From Sutcliffiella horikoshii (GTDB lineage Bacteria > Bacillota > Bacilli > Bacillales > Bacillaceae_I), in the NCBI RefSeq assembly GCF_002157855.1, contig NZ_CP020880.1, positions 186,001 to 250,000 of the forward strand: a stretch of DNA of 64,000 nucleotides, given 5' to 3'. Below the pieces are notes generated by a model. It had not been told where the DNA came from and searched no databases. It saw only the letters and a list, made by a program, of their open reading frames with translations. Of the stretch, positions 1 through 10,004 are shown piece by piece. The translations under genes were made by a program, and so were the position numbers. The first letter of the stretch is position 1. Each line of letters opens with the position of its first letter.

Positions 1-1270
<1,270 letters not shown>

Positions 1271-1314
1271 TTAAGGTGCCTTTTAGTTGGAATTTAATAC
1301 CTATTAATGAACAG

Positions 1315-1347
1315 AAAAAAGCCAATCGCTACCGTGATACGATTGGC
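1315..1347 (-). terminator. Terminator of the ferredoxin-NADP reductase gene
   Basis: A perfect 8-bp stem (GCCAATCG/CGATTGGC at 1321-1347) is followed by six T on the minus strand, 36 bp past the stop codon of the upstream reductase gene. Confidence 0.85.
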
Positions 1348-1382
1348 ATACATTTTATTTAGGTTGTTACTTGCTTTGTGCA

Positions 1383-2429
1383 TTACCGAATCATTTGCTT
1401 AATCAATTCTTTATTTCTAGCTTTAAATACTTCGTTGTGTGAGGAAACCATTGCTACTTTGCTTGCATGAGGTTGTATATATTGTTTTGCTTTGTTGACT
1501 GCATTTGCTGCATCCTGGAAAGCCCCAGCAATTAAATGCAATTTCCCATCATGATTTAAAATATCACCAGCAGCATAGAGTCCTGGTATGGAGGATTCAC
1601 TTTTTGAATTCCCCGCTATGTAATATGTGTCCACCATTTCAATTGGCAGTTCGCTGTTCTCGATTAATGTTCCGTCCCGTTCATATCCATGGCTGATAAT
1701 GACTTCATCAATAGAAAGGGTGGAGATATCCCCGGTTTCATGATTGGTAAGCTGAACTCGTTCGATTACTTCATGGTCAGCGCTCGCAATTAACTTCGTG
1801 ATGGAGGTGTGGAATAGACATTTTGCCGAGCTGTTCAGCAGTTGTGATACCTGTGCCTCGTGAGCGGATAGCGCATCTTTTCGATATGTAACATATACTT
1901 GTTTAGCTATCGGCTCCAGTTCATTTGCCCAGTCTATAGCTGAATTGCCTCCGCCGGATATGATAACAGTTTTGTCTTTAAAGCGTTGAAGTGACTTAAC
2001 GGTATAATTTAAATTTGTTACTTCAAATCTCTCTGCTCCTTCAATAGCCAGCTTTTGCGGATGAAGGATGCCTCCACCTACAGCAACAATGACCGTTTTG
2101 GATAAATGGCGTTCACCATTGGAATCCAAGAGCACAAAGAGGCCTTCATCATTTCGTGTAATAGATTCTACTTTTCTACTTAATACAACTTCAGGATTGA
2201 AGGTTAGGCCTTGCTCAACAAGCTGTTCAATCAGTTTTGCTCCGGGAAGAGGCGTCTGTCCCCCGACATCCCAAATCATTTTCTCAGGATACACATGAAT
2301 TTTTCCGCCTAATTGATGCTGATACTCAATCAGCTTTGTCTTCATTTCTCTAAGACCACTATAAAATGCAGAGTAAAGGCCTGCAGGACCGCCACCAATA
2401 ATCGTTACATCAAATAAATCCAGTTTCAC
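1383..2429 (-). CDS. ycgT: Ferredoxin/flavodoxin-NADP+ reductase, type 2 (YcgT/YumC family)
   Basis: FAD enzyme passing electrons between NADPH and ferredoxin or flavodoxin. The fold is thioredoxin-reductase-like but without a CxxC pair. The FAD-binding GGGPAGLY is at residues 12-19, a second nucleotide-binding motif (ISGGGNSAIDWA) is near 158-169, and the C-terminal FAD segment GLYAAGD is near 285. Length 348 agrees with the family (about 330-350). The start is GTG at 2429, with AGGGAG at good spacing. A Fur-like box lies 34-48 bp upstream, which matches YcgT (iron-regulated in B. subtilis) better than the housekeeping YumC; the paralogue choice is an inference. Confidence 0.85.
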   Translation of the reverse strand: MKLDLFDVTIIGGGPAGLYSAFYSGLREMKTKLIEYQHQLGGKIHVYPEKMIWDVGGQTPLPGAKLIEQLVEQGLTFNPEVVLSRKVESITRNDEGLFVLLDSNGERHLSKTVIVAVGGGILHPQKLAIEGAERFEVTNLNYTVKSLQRFKDKTVIISGGGNSAIDWANELEPIAKQVYVTYRKDALSAHEAQVSQLLNSSAKCLFHTSITKLIASADHEVIERVQLTNHETGDISTLSIDEVIISHGYERDGTLIENSELPIEMVDTYYIAGNSKSESSIPGLYAAGDILNHDGKLHLIAGAFQDAANAVNKAKQYIQPHASKVAMVSSHNEVFKARNKELIKQMIR

Positions 2430-2462
2430 CCTTATTCACTCCCTGTAGGAAATAGATAAAAT

Positions 2463-2477
2463 TGATTATCATTCTCA
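2463..2477. promoter_or_regulatory. Fur-like box upstream of the reductase gene
   Basis: TGATTATCATTCTCA (minus strand TGAGAATGATAATCA) matches the Fur 7-1-7 consensus TGATAATNATTATCA at 12 of 14 fixed positions. It lies 34-48 bp upstream of the GTG start, where a repressor would cover the promoter. Confidence 0.6.
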
Positions 2478-2546
2478 TTTAAGTATATAACTATTTTACT
2501 AGTTTATGCAATATGGAGGCGGGGGATTGGCTGATATTTTGTAAAT

Positions 2547-2651
2547 GTCACAATAACACGATGAAAAGTTATAATGACCATTATAAAAGTTTCAATCCAC
2601 GGCAAAAGAGTTACAATAACCCTTCGAAAAGGTACAATCCAGCAAAATATC
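2547..2651. repeat. Phased intergenic array, 21-bp period, core GTTACAAT (5 units)
   Basis: Cores begin at 2547, 2568, 2589, 2610 and 2631, exactly 21 bp apart: GTCACAAT, GTTATAAT, GTTTCAAT, GTTACAAT, GGTACAAT. Most units end in a GAAAA-like tail, and the rest of each unit varies. The array lies between two divergent genes and explains most of this gap of more than 300 bp. Function unknown. Confidence 0.8.
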
Positions 2652-2751
2652 GCGGTAATAAGCAGATAAACTAAGTTAGTATAGTTGAAAAAAAACCTTT
2701 TATAAGCTACCGTTCAATGTATAGAGAGTTTCCGAAATGGAGAGAGAGCAT

Positions 2752-2949
2752 ATGATGTTAGTTTTAGGCGTTTTAGGAGTGCTAGTTTTGGTTGGCGGGC
2801 TGTTTGCAACACTTCAGGTAGCGGGAAAGGGAGATCACGATTATCAGAAGAAATCAGAGGGGAATGTAAGGCGACTTACGTACATTTATATCGCGTTATT
2901 TGTTGTTATTATCGTTGGGTTTATTGTTTATTTGAGATGGTTTGTGTAG
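2752..2949 (+). CDS. Small two-helix membrane protein, function unknown
   Basis: Product of 65 residues with two predicted membrane helices: a Gly/Leu/Val-rich N-terminal segment and a C-terminal one (YIYIALFVVIIVGFIVYL), joined by a charged loop. I do not recognise a named family. An ATG at 2737 is also in frame but lies inside the purine-rich GGAGAGAG that serves as ribosome binding site for ATG 2752 or 2755, so the later start is preferred. A strong terminator follows. Confidence 0.6.
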   Translation: MMLVLGVLGVLVLVGGLFATLQVAGKGDHDYQKKSEGNVRRLTYIYIALFVVIIVGFIVYLRWFV

Positions 2950-2964
2950 GATATAATGTTAAAA

Positions 2965-3000
2965 GGCCCCCGGGAGTCTAACTTCGCGGGGGTCATTTGT
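2965..3000 (+). terminator. Terminator after the small membrane gene
   Basis: Stem GGCCCCCG (2965-2972) with CGGGGGTC (2987-2994), then a T-rich run. AAAA on the left side could let it also serve the converging minus-strand NERD gene. Confidence 0.75.
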
Positions 3001-3004
3001 ATTT

Positions 3005-3964
3005 TTATTCAATAAAATATATGCGGGCTTTTTTGTTGCCTTGGTGGGGGATATTTAATGATAGGAGCTCTCTGTAAGCAATGTGTGAGGAATGAAGACA
3101 TATGAACTCTCGGAACTCTCTGTTTGTTATCTTGTTCCCAAATCCAAGTAATGGATAGTCCTTAATTGTCTGTTGAAGAAGCTCTTTTTCTGAATGTCCA
3201 CATTTTAAGCACAACCACTTCTGATAAGATTTCTGCATAGGTGCATGGGAGCAAATAGGGCAAATCACTCCTCTAATAAACGAAGAAGAAGAAAGTCCAT
3301 AGTAATTCATCAAGTTAAAGTTCTCATCTTGGTGAATTTTTAATAGTGTTTTCACAAGCTTGTTGGCGTCCTTATTTGAAAAGTAAGTGTGGGTTTGGGT
3401 GTTATCAATTTCTTTTATTCTTGTTGGGAGATTCGTGTGGAAGACTACATTCTTTAAGATGATGGGAGATTTTTTTAATAAGGTAGCATTTTTATGTGTT
3501 ATGACGATTTGAGTATAGATAGGTAATCGGGGCAATTTAAGGTCCTTGATGATAGAGGAGAGTTGAATTTTGTGGCGCGCTAGCTGTGCAAACGGGTCTC
3601 CAAGTCTTTCTTGTCCTGCTTCATTGTGACGAATTAGACTACCGGTATCTTCATCAAACTCAATTTTTCCTGAAACATATTTGGAATCTAATATGAGGCA
3701 ATGAGTAGGGGAGATAAGGAGTGAGTCCATCTGGAAATGTCGTCCTTTTGTGTCTGGAATCCTTAGGCCATGCAACACTTTATAGTCTTCATGGGGCAGG
3801 AAGGATGAATAGTAGTCCATTGCTTGTTCGCCTTTGTATCCATAGTGTAAACGGTAGAATTCTTGTTCAAGTTGAGGGTGTTTTGGATGGGTTTTGGGGA
3901 CCCTTCGCATTGCGGCTTCATGCGCGAGCAACCTGAGTGGTTTTTCTCTGTCTTTTGTTATCAT
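3005..3964 (-). CDS. NERD-domain protein with C-terminal zinc ribbon
   Basis: Product of 319 residues. A nuclease-related (NERD) domain spans roughly residues 40-160; GEQAMDYY, the acidic residue in QMDSLLIS and DSKYVSGKI fit the restriction-endonuclease-like core (E, D, xSK). A CPIC...CLKC zinc ribbon is near residues 235-258, followed by a conserved-looking tail. NERD proteins are thought to be DNA-processing enzymes, but no reaction is established, so the cellular role is unknown. The ATG at 3964 follows AAGGAGG with ideal spacing. It stands alone between two oppositely organised gaps, each with a repeat array. Confidence 0.8.
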   Translation of the reverse strand: MITKDREKPLRLLAHEAAMRRVPKTHPKHPQLEQEFYRLHYGYKGEQAMDYYSSFLPHEDYKVLHGLRIPDTKGRHFQMDSLLISPTHCLILDSKYVSGKIEFDEDTGSLIRHNEAGQERLGDPFAQLARHKIQLSSIIKDLKLPRLPIYTQIVITHKNATLLKKSPIILKNVVFHTNLPTRIKEIDNTQTHTYFSNKDANKLVKTLLKIHQDENFNLMNYYGLSSSSFIRGVICPICSHAPMQKSYQKWLCLKCGHSEKELLQQTIKDYPLLGFGNKITNREFREFICLHSSHIAYRELLSLNIPHQGNKKARIYFIE

Positions 3965-4045
3965 GGTAGCCTCCTTTTCATAGATATTCCCTCTCTATTT
4001 CGCCTGTGGAGTCATGAATTCCTGCCTGAAGCATGAAAGAATACG

Positions 4046-4135
4046 TTTTATCCGTGGAGATTTGATTTTATCCGCGAACTTTTCGTTTTATCCACGGAGA
4101 TTGGATTATATCCGCGAACTTTTCGTTTTATCCAC
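4046..4135. repeat. Phased intergenic array, 20-bp period, core TTTTATCC (5 units)
   Basis: Units start at 4046, 4066, 4086, 4106 and 4126, exactly 20 bp apart. Each begins TTTTATCC (one TTATATCC) followed by GTGGAGATTTGA, GCGAACTTTTCG, ACGGAGATTGGA and GCGAACTTTTCG, so alternate units resemble each other. The array occupies the gap between the NERD gene and glnS. The same core occurs in reverse orientation in the array at 39011-39121. Confidence 0.85.
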
Positions 4136-4219
4136 TACTTTCACCCATATAACCGCCATTCGACAAACCTCAGCAAATTTTGCAACAATTGAGCCACGTG
4201 CCCGCCCCACCCAACCAAC

Positions 4220-4245
4220 AAAAAACCCCCGTTCACGAACAGGGG
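4220..4245 (-). terminator. Terminator of glnS
   Basis: Minus strand CCCCTGTTCGTGAACGGGG hairpin (4226-4245) followed by six T, 18 bp past the glnS stop. Confidence 0.85.
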
Positions 4246-4262
4246 CTATCAATCACTCAACT

Positions 4263-5975
4263 CTATAACTTAAACGAACTCTTCAACGACACAATCTCAT
4301 TAAACACAAGCTTGTCAGCTGTGGTATGTTTCGGATCCACATTAAAGTAGCCGTGGCGGAAGAATTGGAATTTCTCCTGTGGTGCCACATCCTTCATGTT
4401 TTCCTCCACAAATCCGTTCAACACTTTCATGGAATTCGGGTTTACTTGGTCCAGGAAGGATTTTTCGATAACTTCCATCGACTCTTCTTCCGTGCCAGCT
4501 ACATTTGCAACTTCAGCTTCCACTTCCGACTCAGGCTCCTCATCCAATAGCAACGGCTCGAACAAACGGAATTCAGCAGGGACCGCTTGGGAAGCTTCTA
4601 CCCAGTGTAATGTCCCTTTTACTTTACGGCCAGTGAACCCAGTGCCGCTCTTCGTTTCCGGATCGTACGTACAGTGGATCTCCACTACATTTCCGTCTTC
4701 GTCTTTTACAAAGTCCTCACACTTAATGAAGTAAGCATGCTTCAGGCGAACCTCATTGCCAGGGAAGAGGCGGAAGTATTTCTTCGGCGGATCTTCCATG
4801 AAATCCTCTTGCTCGATATAAATCTCGCGGGAGAATGGAATTTGTCTTGTTCCCATTTCGGGATTTTCCGGGTTATTTTCCGCATCCAGCATTTCCACTT
4901 GTCCTTCTGGGTAGTTGGTGATGACCACTTTCAAAGGACGTACAACACCCATGGTACGAGGGGACTTCAATTTCAAATCTTCACGTACAAAGTGATCAAG
5001 CATTTGCGAGTCAACAAAACCGGATCCTTTAGAAACACCTGTTTCACGAACGAATGCGCGGATTGCTTCAGGTGTGTAACCTTTACGGCGCAGTCCGGAA
5101 ATTGTCGGCATACGAGGGTCGTCCCATCCGTCCACAATTCCTTCTTCCACAAGCTTGCGCAGCTTACGCTTACTCATGACGGCATTGGTGATGTTCAAAC
5201 GGCCAAACTCGATTTGCTGTGGCGTTCCTGCCATTTCCGTTTCCGCTACGACCCAGTTGTACAGTGGACGTTGGTCTTCAAACTCCACGGTACAGATAGA
5301 ATGAGTCACATCTTCAATCGCATCCTCAATTGGGTGTGCGAAGGCATACATCGGGTAGATGCACCATTTGTCTCCTGTGTTATGGTGCGTTGCATGAGAG
5401 ATACGGTAGATGACCGGGTCGCGCAAGTTGATGTTCGGTGACTTCATGTCAATTTTTGCACGAAGTACTTTTTCTCCGCTGCCAAATTCGCCTTTACGCA
5501 TGCGCTCAAATAGATCAAGGTTTTCTTCCACAGAACGCTCGCGGTATGGGCTGTCTTTTCCTGGTTCTTTTAAAGTACCGCGGTAAGCACGGATCTCATC
5601 AGCAGACAGGTCGTCCACATACGCTTTGCCTTTTTTGATTAAAAGAACAGCGCGATTGTACATCTCTTCAAAGTAATCAGATGCAAAGAATAGTCCGTCC
5701 CAATCATAGCCAAGCCATTTTACGTCTTCTTTGATGGAGTTAACATACTCAACGTCTTCTTTTAAAGGGTTGGTGTCGTCAAAGCGCAGGTTCGTTTTTC
5801 CGTTGAACTCGTCAGCAAGGTCAAAGTTGATGACGATGGACTTTGCATGTCCGATATGTAGGTAACCGTTTGGCTCTGGAGGGAAGCGGGTGATGACATG
5901 GTTGCGCTTGCCAGATTCCAGGTCCTCTTTTATGATATTTCGAATAAAATTCGAGTTTGCTGGGTTATGTTCCAA
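4263..5975 (-). CDS. glnS: Glutaminyl-tRNA synthetase
   Basis: Class I synthetase that charges tRNA-Gln directly with glutamine. The HIGH motif is present ([10 protein letters not shown], about residue 40), as is the KMSKS equivalent (VMSKRKL, about 267), the usual GlnRS catalytic core, and two C-terminal anticodon-binding beta-barrels. At about 570 residues it is full length. Most Bacillus charge tRNA-Gln indirectly through GatCAB, so GlnRS here suggests horizontal acquisition. Two in-frame TTG codons compete as start. TTG 5984 abuts the AAGGAAGG ribosome site with no spacer, whereas TTG 5975 is nine bases away and gives a product beginning (M)EHNPANSNF, so I chose 5975. No T-box is visible upstream. 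Confidence 0.95.
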   Translation of the reverse strand: MEHNPANSNFIRNIIKEDLESGKRNHVITRFPPEPNGYLHIGHAKSIVINFDLADEFNGKTNLRFDDTNPLKEDVEYVNSIKEDVKWLGYDWDGLFFASDYFEEMYNRAVLLIKKGKAYVDDLSADEIRAYRGTLKEPGKDSPYRERSVEENLDLFERMRKGEFGSGEKVLRAKIDMKSPNINLRDPVIYRISHATHHNTGDKWCIYPMYAFAHPIEDAIEDVTHSICTVEFEDQRPLYNWVVAETEMAGTPQQIEFGRLNITNAVMSKRKLRKLVEEGIVDGWDDPRMPTISGLRRKGYTPEAIRAFVRETGVSKGSGFVDSQMLDHFVREDLKLKSPRTMGVVRPLKVVITNYPEGQVEMLDAENNPENPEMGTRQIPFSREIYIEQEDFMEDPPKKYFRLFPGNEVRLKHAYFIKCEDFVKDEDGNVVEIHCTYDPETKSGTGFTGRKVKGTLHWVEASQAVPAEFRLFEPLLLDEEPESEVEAEVANVAGTEEESMEVIEKSFLDQVNPNSMKVLNGFVEENMKDVAPQEKFQFFRHGYFNVDPKHTTADKLVFNEIVSLKSSFKL

Positions 5976-6129
5976 GTTTTTCAACCTTCCTTATATAAGA
6001 ATGCCGGGGGAGCGGGCTTTTTTAGCTATTTTCCCCACATTTATGATAGTCAATATTGTAACACAAGAAATGGCAAGCGCAAAAGCTTATAAGAAGGGGA
6101 AGGGGAAGATTAGGCAATGGTTTAACACC

Positions 6130-6316
6130 GCTGTTGATTTCCGCGCTAGGCTTCGCTTTCCGCGGGCGGTCCGGAAGCCTCCTCAGGCTTCGCCTTGCGG
6201 GGTCTTCCCTGTCCCTTCCTCCCGCAGGACAAGGAATGCTTCGACAGCGATACATCGCACGAAGAAAATGCGATAGCATTTTCGAGGAGTCTTCGCCTAT
6301 CGCTCCAATCAACAGC
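6130..6316. repeat. Dispersed Bacillus intergenic repeat, copy 1 (187 bp)
   Basis: The ends form an inverted repeat (GCTGTTGATT ... AATCAACAGC). Read on the minus strand it contains GATTGGAGC, GAAGACTCC, GACCCCGC, GAGGAGGCTT and CGCCCGCGGAAAGCGAAGCC, in the same order as the copy at 62778-62909. An internal hairpin (GAAAATGC...GCATTTTC) is extra in this copy. I know this kind of element from other Bacillus genomes as a non-coding, possibly MITE-like or REP-like repeat; that is recollection, not a search. Both copies lie between genes. The rest of the 430-bp gap holds the glnS 5' region and nothing else I can name. Confidence 0.75.
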
Positions 6317-6356
6317 TAGGTTATTTGATCACTCCAATTCCCCTTTTTCACAAAAT

Positions 6357-6387
6357 AAAAAAGCAGCGGGACCCCTTCCTCCCACTG
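6357..6387 (-). terminator. Terminator of the ba3 oxidase operon
   Basis: Minus strand GCAGTGGGA ... TCCCGCTGC stem (one G-T pair) followed by a run of six T, 17 bp past the subunit I stop codon. Confidence 0.8.
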
Positions 6388-6403
6388 CCCATATCACCTT
6401 CCA

Positions 6404-8062
6404 TCACCAAGGTCTGAACGGAGGTGATCCTGGTGGTGCATTTTGTATCATATCCATTAACGGAATGGTGTAAGCGAACAAGATTAATGCCACCGCAATT
6501 CCGATCCATAGCTTCCAGTTTTCAAGAATGCGTGGGGTTTCCCGTGCATCATCCGCCACTTCGCCGATTGGGAATTCCGTATGGGCTTTTGGTGCGAAGA
6601 AGGCAAGGTTGATGACGATGTAGATCATCAGCATGGATGCGACAAACAGGATGACCCCGCCGAGTGCCATCGTGACCTGGTTTGTGAAAACTCCATCAAA
6701 CCAAGCGGCAGCTGTCGCATGATCCTGATAAGTGGTATAGGCAGTACGACGAGGTGCCCCCAACAACCCAAGCAAGTGCATCGCACCAGACATAAAGAAC
6801 ATTCCGACCGTCCAAAGGATCGTCTGTGTCATTGCAAGTTTGTTCATGCGTGCGGTGAAGGCCCTGCCGCGCAGTACTGGAATCAGCCAGTAGGCAATTC
6901 CGAAGAATGTCAGGATAACGGTGGATCCAACCGTAATGTGGAAGTGTCCCACCACCCAAAGAGTGTTATGGACGACAGCATTCATTTGGTTACTGGCGTT
7001 GATAATTCCACCGGTTCCAGCGGGGATGAAAAACAGCATTCCCATAAATGGTGCGAAAAAGCGTGCGTCACCCCAAGGTAATTTTCGTACCCATCCAAAG
7101 GCACCTCTTGCTCCTTTAGCCCGACCTGCTAATTCAAACGTTGCGAAAATAGAGAAGGCGGTCAGCAGCGAAGGAACGATTACCGCAAAGGTCAAGACAA
7201 CCTGCAGGTATTTCCAAAACTCAGAGATCCCGGCTTCCATCAGTTGATGGTGGAAGCCAACTGGAATGGAGAACAGCAAGAACAACACAAAAGCCAAGCG
7301 AGCTAGTGAATCACTGAACAGCTTTCCGCCGATGATTTTAGGAATGCAGACATACCAAGCGATGTAAGCTGGCAGTAGCCAGAAGTACACCAACGGATGG
7401 CCAAAATACCAGAATAACGTGCGGCTTAATAAGATATTGATGTTATCAACAAGGCCTAGCGACCAAGGTAAGAATTGAAGCAGCACAGTTGCGGCAACCC
7501 CGATGGAAGCGACATACCATAATAGAATCGTTCCGACTGTCATAAAGCTGAACAGTGGTGTTATTTGCCCGCGGTTTCTCTTTTTCCAGCGGATATAATG
7601 TGCCAACAAACTTGCCCCGCCAATCCATGTTCCGACCACAAACAGAGTCAACCCTACATAATAGAGGGGAGAGGCTTGCAATGGCGCGTAAAAAGTATAT
7701 AAGACCGATGCGTCATTCGTTAAGATCATTGCAAAGCTTAATAGAGTGCCGATCGTGAGTACCCAAAAGCCGACCCAGCCTAATCTTCTTTCAAAAGGTG
7801 TCATCGTCCCCAATGTTCTGCTCATCCCGGCATGAAGGAAACCGTAGATGAAATAGGTCGTCAACACAAGTGCAAGCAACACACCATGAGCCGTCAACAG
7901 CTGGTAATAGCTGATGCTGTAAGGCAGTTCAATTAGTCCCCCGCGCACAAGCCCCTGGACCACACCTGCCATTGTTCCCAAGAATAGCGCAGCAAAAGCG
8001 ATATAAATATAGGCCATACTTAATTTTGAATCATGAATGTCTACTTCCGCTGCCTGTCTCAT
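6404..8062 (-). CDS. cbaA: ba3-type cytochrome c oxidase subunit I
   Basis: Catalytic subunit of a B-type haem-copper oxidase reducing oxygen to water in the cytoplasmic membrane. It has 552 residues and 12 or more membrane helices. Ligands visible: low-spin haem His in LTAHGVLLAL, the CuB His and cross-linked Tyr in FGHPLVYFWLLPAY, the CuB His pair in GFHHQL, and the haem His residues in VGHFHITVG. The A-type D-channel motif is absent, as expected for ba3. Its ATG overlaps the subunit II stop as ATGA, so translation is probably coupled. Last gene of a four-gene operon. Confidence 0.93.
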   Translation of the reverse strand: MRQAAEVDIHDSKLSMAYIYIAFAALFLGTMAGVVQGLVRGGLIELPYSISYYQLLTAHGVLLALVLTTYFIYGFLHAGMSRTLGTMTPFERRLGWVGFWVLTIGTLLSFAMILTNDASVLYTFYAPLQASPLYYVGLTLFVVGTWIGGASLLAHYIRWKKRNRGQITPLFSFMTVGTILLWYVASIGVAATVLLQFLPWSLGLVDNINILLSRTLFWYFGHPLVYFWLLPAYIAWYVCIPKIIGGKLFSDSLARLAFVLFLLFSIPVGFHHQLMEAGISEFWKYLQVVLTFAVIVPSLLTAFSIFATFELAGRAKGARGAFGWVRKLPWGDARFFAPFMGMLFFIPAGTGGIINASNQMNAVVHNTLWVVGHFHITVGSTVILTFFGIAYWLIPVLRGRAFTARMNKLAMTQTILWTVGMFFMSGAMHLLGLLGAPRRTAYTTYQDHATAAAWFDGVFTNQVTMALGGVILFVASMLMIYIVINLAFFAPKAHTEFPIGEVADDARETPRILENWKLWIGIAVALILFAYTIPLMDMIQNAPPGSPPFRPW

Positions 8063-8532
8063 TCATCTGTCACCTCAATTTCCATTTGCATATTCTGATG
8101 TCCAATGCCGCAATATTCATTGCAAAGGACAAGGTAAGAGCCAGCTTCTTTGAATGTATGTTCCGATTGGTTGATGTGTCCAGGTGTGATCATCATGTTG
8201 ACGTTTGTCTTCGGGATGGTGAAGCTGTGGACGACATCCTGGCTAGTCAGCTGGAACTTGACAGTAGAGCCTTTTGGGACGGTAATTTTATTAGGTTCAT
8301 AGCCAAATGTCATAGCAATGATGGTAGCTTCATAGGTGTTCTCGTCGATTTTCTTCAATCCGGGCTCATCAAATGGAGCGGATGCTCTCACATTCTCCGC
8401 ATCCACAGTGGCCATATGACTTGGTGGATGGTGCCCGTGAGCAAAGGCGGTAACCCCAATGACGGATAAAAAGACAACCAAGGTCCCAACGCCAAAAATT
8501 AACCAATATTTTTCATAACGGTGTAAATGCAT
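8059..8532 (-). CDS. cbaB: ba3-type cytochrome c oxidase subunit II (CuA subunit)
   Basis: Electron entry subunit carrying the binuclear CuA centre outside the membrane. It has 157 residues with one N-terminal anchor helix (about 10-31) and a cupredoxin domain. CuA ligands: His in DVVHSFTIP, then CNEYCGIGHQNM (Cys-x3-Cys-x3-His-x2-Met). The short length is typical of ba3 enzymes; caa3 subunits are longer and carry a cytochrome c domain. ATG 8532 has AAAGGGGG upstream. Confidence 0.93.
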   Translation of the reverse strand: MHLHRYEKYWLIFGVGTLVVFLSVIGVTAFAHGHHPPSHMATVDAENVRASAPFDEPGLKKIDENTYEATIIAMTFGYEPNKITVPKGSTVKFQLTSQDVVHSFTIPKTNVNMMITPGHINQSEHTFKEAGSYLVLCNEYCGIGHQNMQMEIEVTDE

Positions 8533-8559
8533 CTATTTGTACCCCCTTTTTCTGACCTG

Positions 8560-8727
8560 CTAATTTCGTGAAATAAATAAGCTGAACACGCTGACCCACG
8601 AAATGACGATAAACGCCCCTAACAAAAATACGGCAATCAATGTTCCTTTTAATGAAGCTTCCTCTTCTTTCAAAGGAAGCTTCTTGCCGGTAGTTTTCTC
8701 AGGACGTTCATATTGTACATTTGCCAT
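8560..8727 (-). CDS. Cytochrome c oxidase subunit IIa-like small membrane protein
   Basis: A 55-residue ORF between the CuA lipoprotein and subunit II genes. The first 25 residues are charged (EKTTGKKLPLKEEEASLKG) and the rest is one membrane helix (TLIAVFLLGAFIVISWVSVFSLFI). This is the size and layout of the CoxIIa single-helix subunit of ba3 oxidases, such as that of Thermus. ATG 8727 is preceded by AAAGGGGTG. Same strand as the oxidase genes and closely spaced with them, so it belongs to the operon. Confidence 0.85.
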   Translation of the reverse strand: MANVQYERPEKTTGKKLPLKEEEASLKGTLIAVFLLGAFIVISWVSVFSLFISRN

Positions 8728-8742
8728 CCCTGACACCCCTTT

Positions 8743-9102
8743 CTATTCCACAACCAGTTTGGAAACCATCTCTGTGTGCCCTGTTCCGCACATGATGTCA
8801 CAGATGATTTCGTATTCCCCAGGCTTAAGGTTCGCAACGACACTGCCATCCCCTTGAATCTTCACATCTGTTCCTTTAATGGTAATTCCGTGGTGACCTT
8901 CCACGTTTTCATGGTGGATAGCAACGGGTTTGCCGGCAGGAGCGGTATAAGTAGCTTTATCGAATTCCCAGTTCGAACTCTTAATCGTTACTTCTGCCTC
9001 CGCATCTTCCACCGAAACCTCATCAGAACCACAACCGGTCATAACCCCTAAAAGTAAGACAAGTGCAAAGCAGCACACCAAAAATTTTTTAAAAGAAAAC
9101 AT
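8743..9102 (-). CDS. CuA-type cupredoxin lipoprotein (first gene of ba3 oxidase operon)
   Basis: A 119-residue lipoprotein: signal peptide with lipobox GVMTGC, an acidic linker, then a cupredoxin domain. The C-terminal CDIMCGTGHTEM has the full Cys-x3-Cys-x3-His-x2-Met CuA spacing, and GHHGITI supplies the other His, so it looks like a second CuA domain separate from subunit II. It could donate electrons to the oxidase, take part in CuA assembly, or be a paralogue of subunit II; the sequence does not decide. The start is ATG 9102 after GGAAGTGA; the in-frame upstream start (9123) lacks a ribosome site and would bury the signal peptide. Confidence 0.85.
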   Translation of the reverse strand: MFSFKKFLVCCFALVLLLGVMTGCGSDEVSVEDAEAEVTIKSSNWEFDKATYTAPAGKPVAIHHENVEGHHGITIKGTDVKIQGDGSVVANLKPGEYEIICDIMCGTGHTEMVSKLVVE

Positions 9103-9177
9103 ACTCGTCACTTCCTTTTCCAATTTTTATCTAAATGATCTATGCACTTTCATTGTAAAAGGTGGAAAGAAATAAAA

Positions 9178-9195
9178 GTGTGATAAAAGTCACAC
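9178..9195. promoter_or_regulatory. Fnr/Crp-type palindrome upstream of ba3 oxidase operon
   Basis: GTGTGATAAAAGTCACAC is a perfect 6-6-6 inverted repeat and matches the Bacillus Fnr consensus TGTGA-N6-TCACA exactly. It lies 76-93 bp upstream of the first gene of the oxidase operon, between it and the divergent gene at 9321. Oxygen-responsive control of a high-affinity oxidase would make sense. Other Crp-family regulators use the same sequence. Confidence 0.65.
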
Positions 9196-9320
9196 ATCTG
9201 GAAGAAAAAGGTGAATATTTTGTTAACAAGTGAGCAAAGTGAAAAGCACGGTTTGATCATGCCTGATTTTGTTATAATAGTAGATAGAAATGTAAGGAAG
9301 CAGAGGGGGATGTAAGAGAG

Positions 9321-9995
9321 ATGAATGCTGAAAAAACGATTATCGATAAACTGAATCTGCAAAAATATGAGAACCGTTTATTTTTGCAGTTGCCTGAGAA
9401 TACTGGGGAGTTTGAAGGACTGGAATACGATACTTCTATTAAAAAGGACAAGTATGATTTGATTTTCTTATTCATGTTCTCCATGGAAGATTTCAACAGG
9501 TACGTTCCAATCATAAATGAGAAGCAGTTGCTTTCTGATAACGGCTATGTGTATGTCGCTTATCCGAAAAAGGGGAATTCGGTCTACCCGGAATACATTG
9601 AGCGGGACAGCTTTTATGCGGAGTTAAATCTGGATGAAGAAAAGTACCTGCCAAACAGCGCGCTTAAATTTTCAAGAATGGTCAGCCTGAATGAGGTTTT
9701 CACGGTAGTAGGGCTAAAATCCACGCCTAAGAAAGCGAAAAAGAAGACAAGTGCAAAGAGTCAATGTGTGGATGACTACATCGCTCACATTGATGACATT
9801 AAGAGCTTCTTGAAAAATAATGGGGCGGTATTGGCCAAATATAACGAACTGACATATGGCTACCAAAAGGATTGGGCGCGCTATGTCTATAGTGCTAAAA
9901 GGGCAGAAACGCAGGAAAAACGCCTGCAAGAGATGGTAGCAATCATTGACGAAGGTCATAAATCGATGGATCTTTATAGACGAAGCAAAAAATAA
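9321..9995 (+). CDS. YdeI/OmpD-associated (bacteriocin-protection type) family protein
   Basis: Soluble protein of 224 residues. The N-terminal 120 residues form an alpha/beta domain of unknown role; the C-terminal 65 (YNELTYGYQKDWARYVYSAKRAETQEKRL) match the helical YdeI/OmdA pattern, in which a Trp-containing helix is followed by an ETRxxR-like motif. A Lys-rich linker separates the two. No biochemical function is established. ATG 9321 has GAGGGGG upstream, and a TATAAT is at 9273-9278. A terminator follows directly, so it is a single-gene unit. Confidence 0.65.
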   Translation: MNAEKTIIDKLNLQKYENRLFLQLPENTGEFEGLEYDTSIKKDKYDLIFLFMFSMEDFNRYVPIINEKQLLSDNGYVYVAYPKKGNSVYPEYIERDSFYAELNLDEEKYLPNSALKFSRMVSLNEVFTVVGLKSTPKKAKKKTSAKSQCVDDYIAHIDDIKSFLKNNGAVLAKYNELTYGYQKDWARYVYSAKRAETQEKRLQEMVAIIDEGHKSMDLYRRSKK

Positions 9996-10004
9996 TAATA
10001 AGGT

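Noticed and set aside
4674-5441. 255-residue plus-strand ORF inside glnS
   Set aside because: Antisense shadow of a well-identified synthetase gene with no family resemblance.
5976-6129. T-box leader for glnS
   Set aside because: I looked for the T-box sequence and a specifier stem and found neither; the leader is too short.
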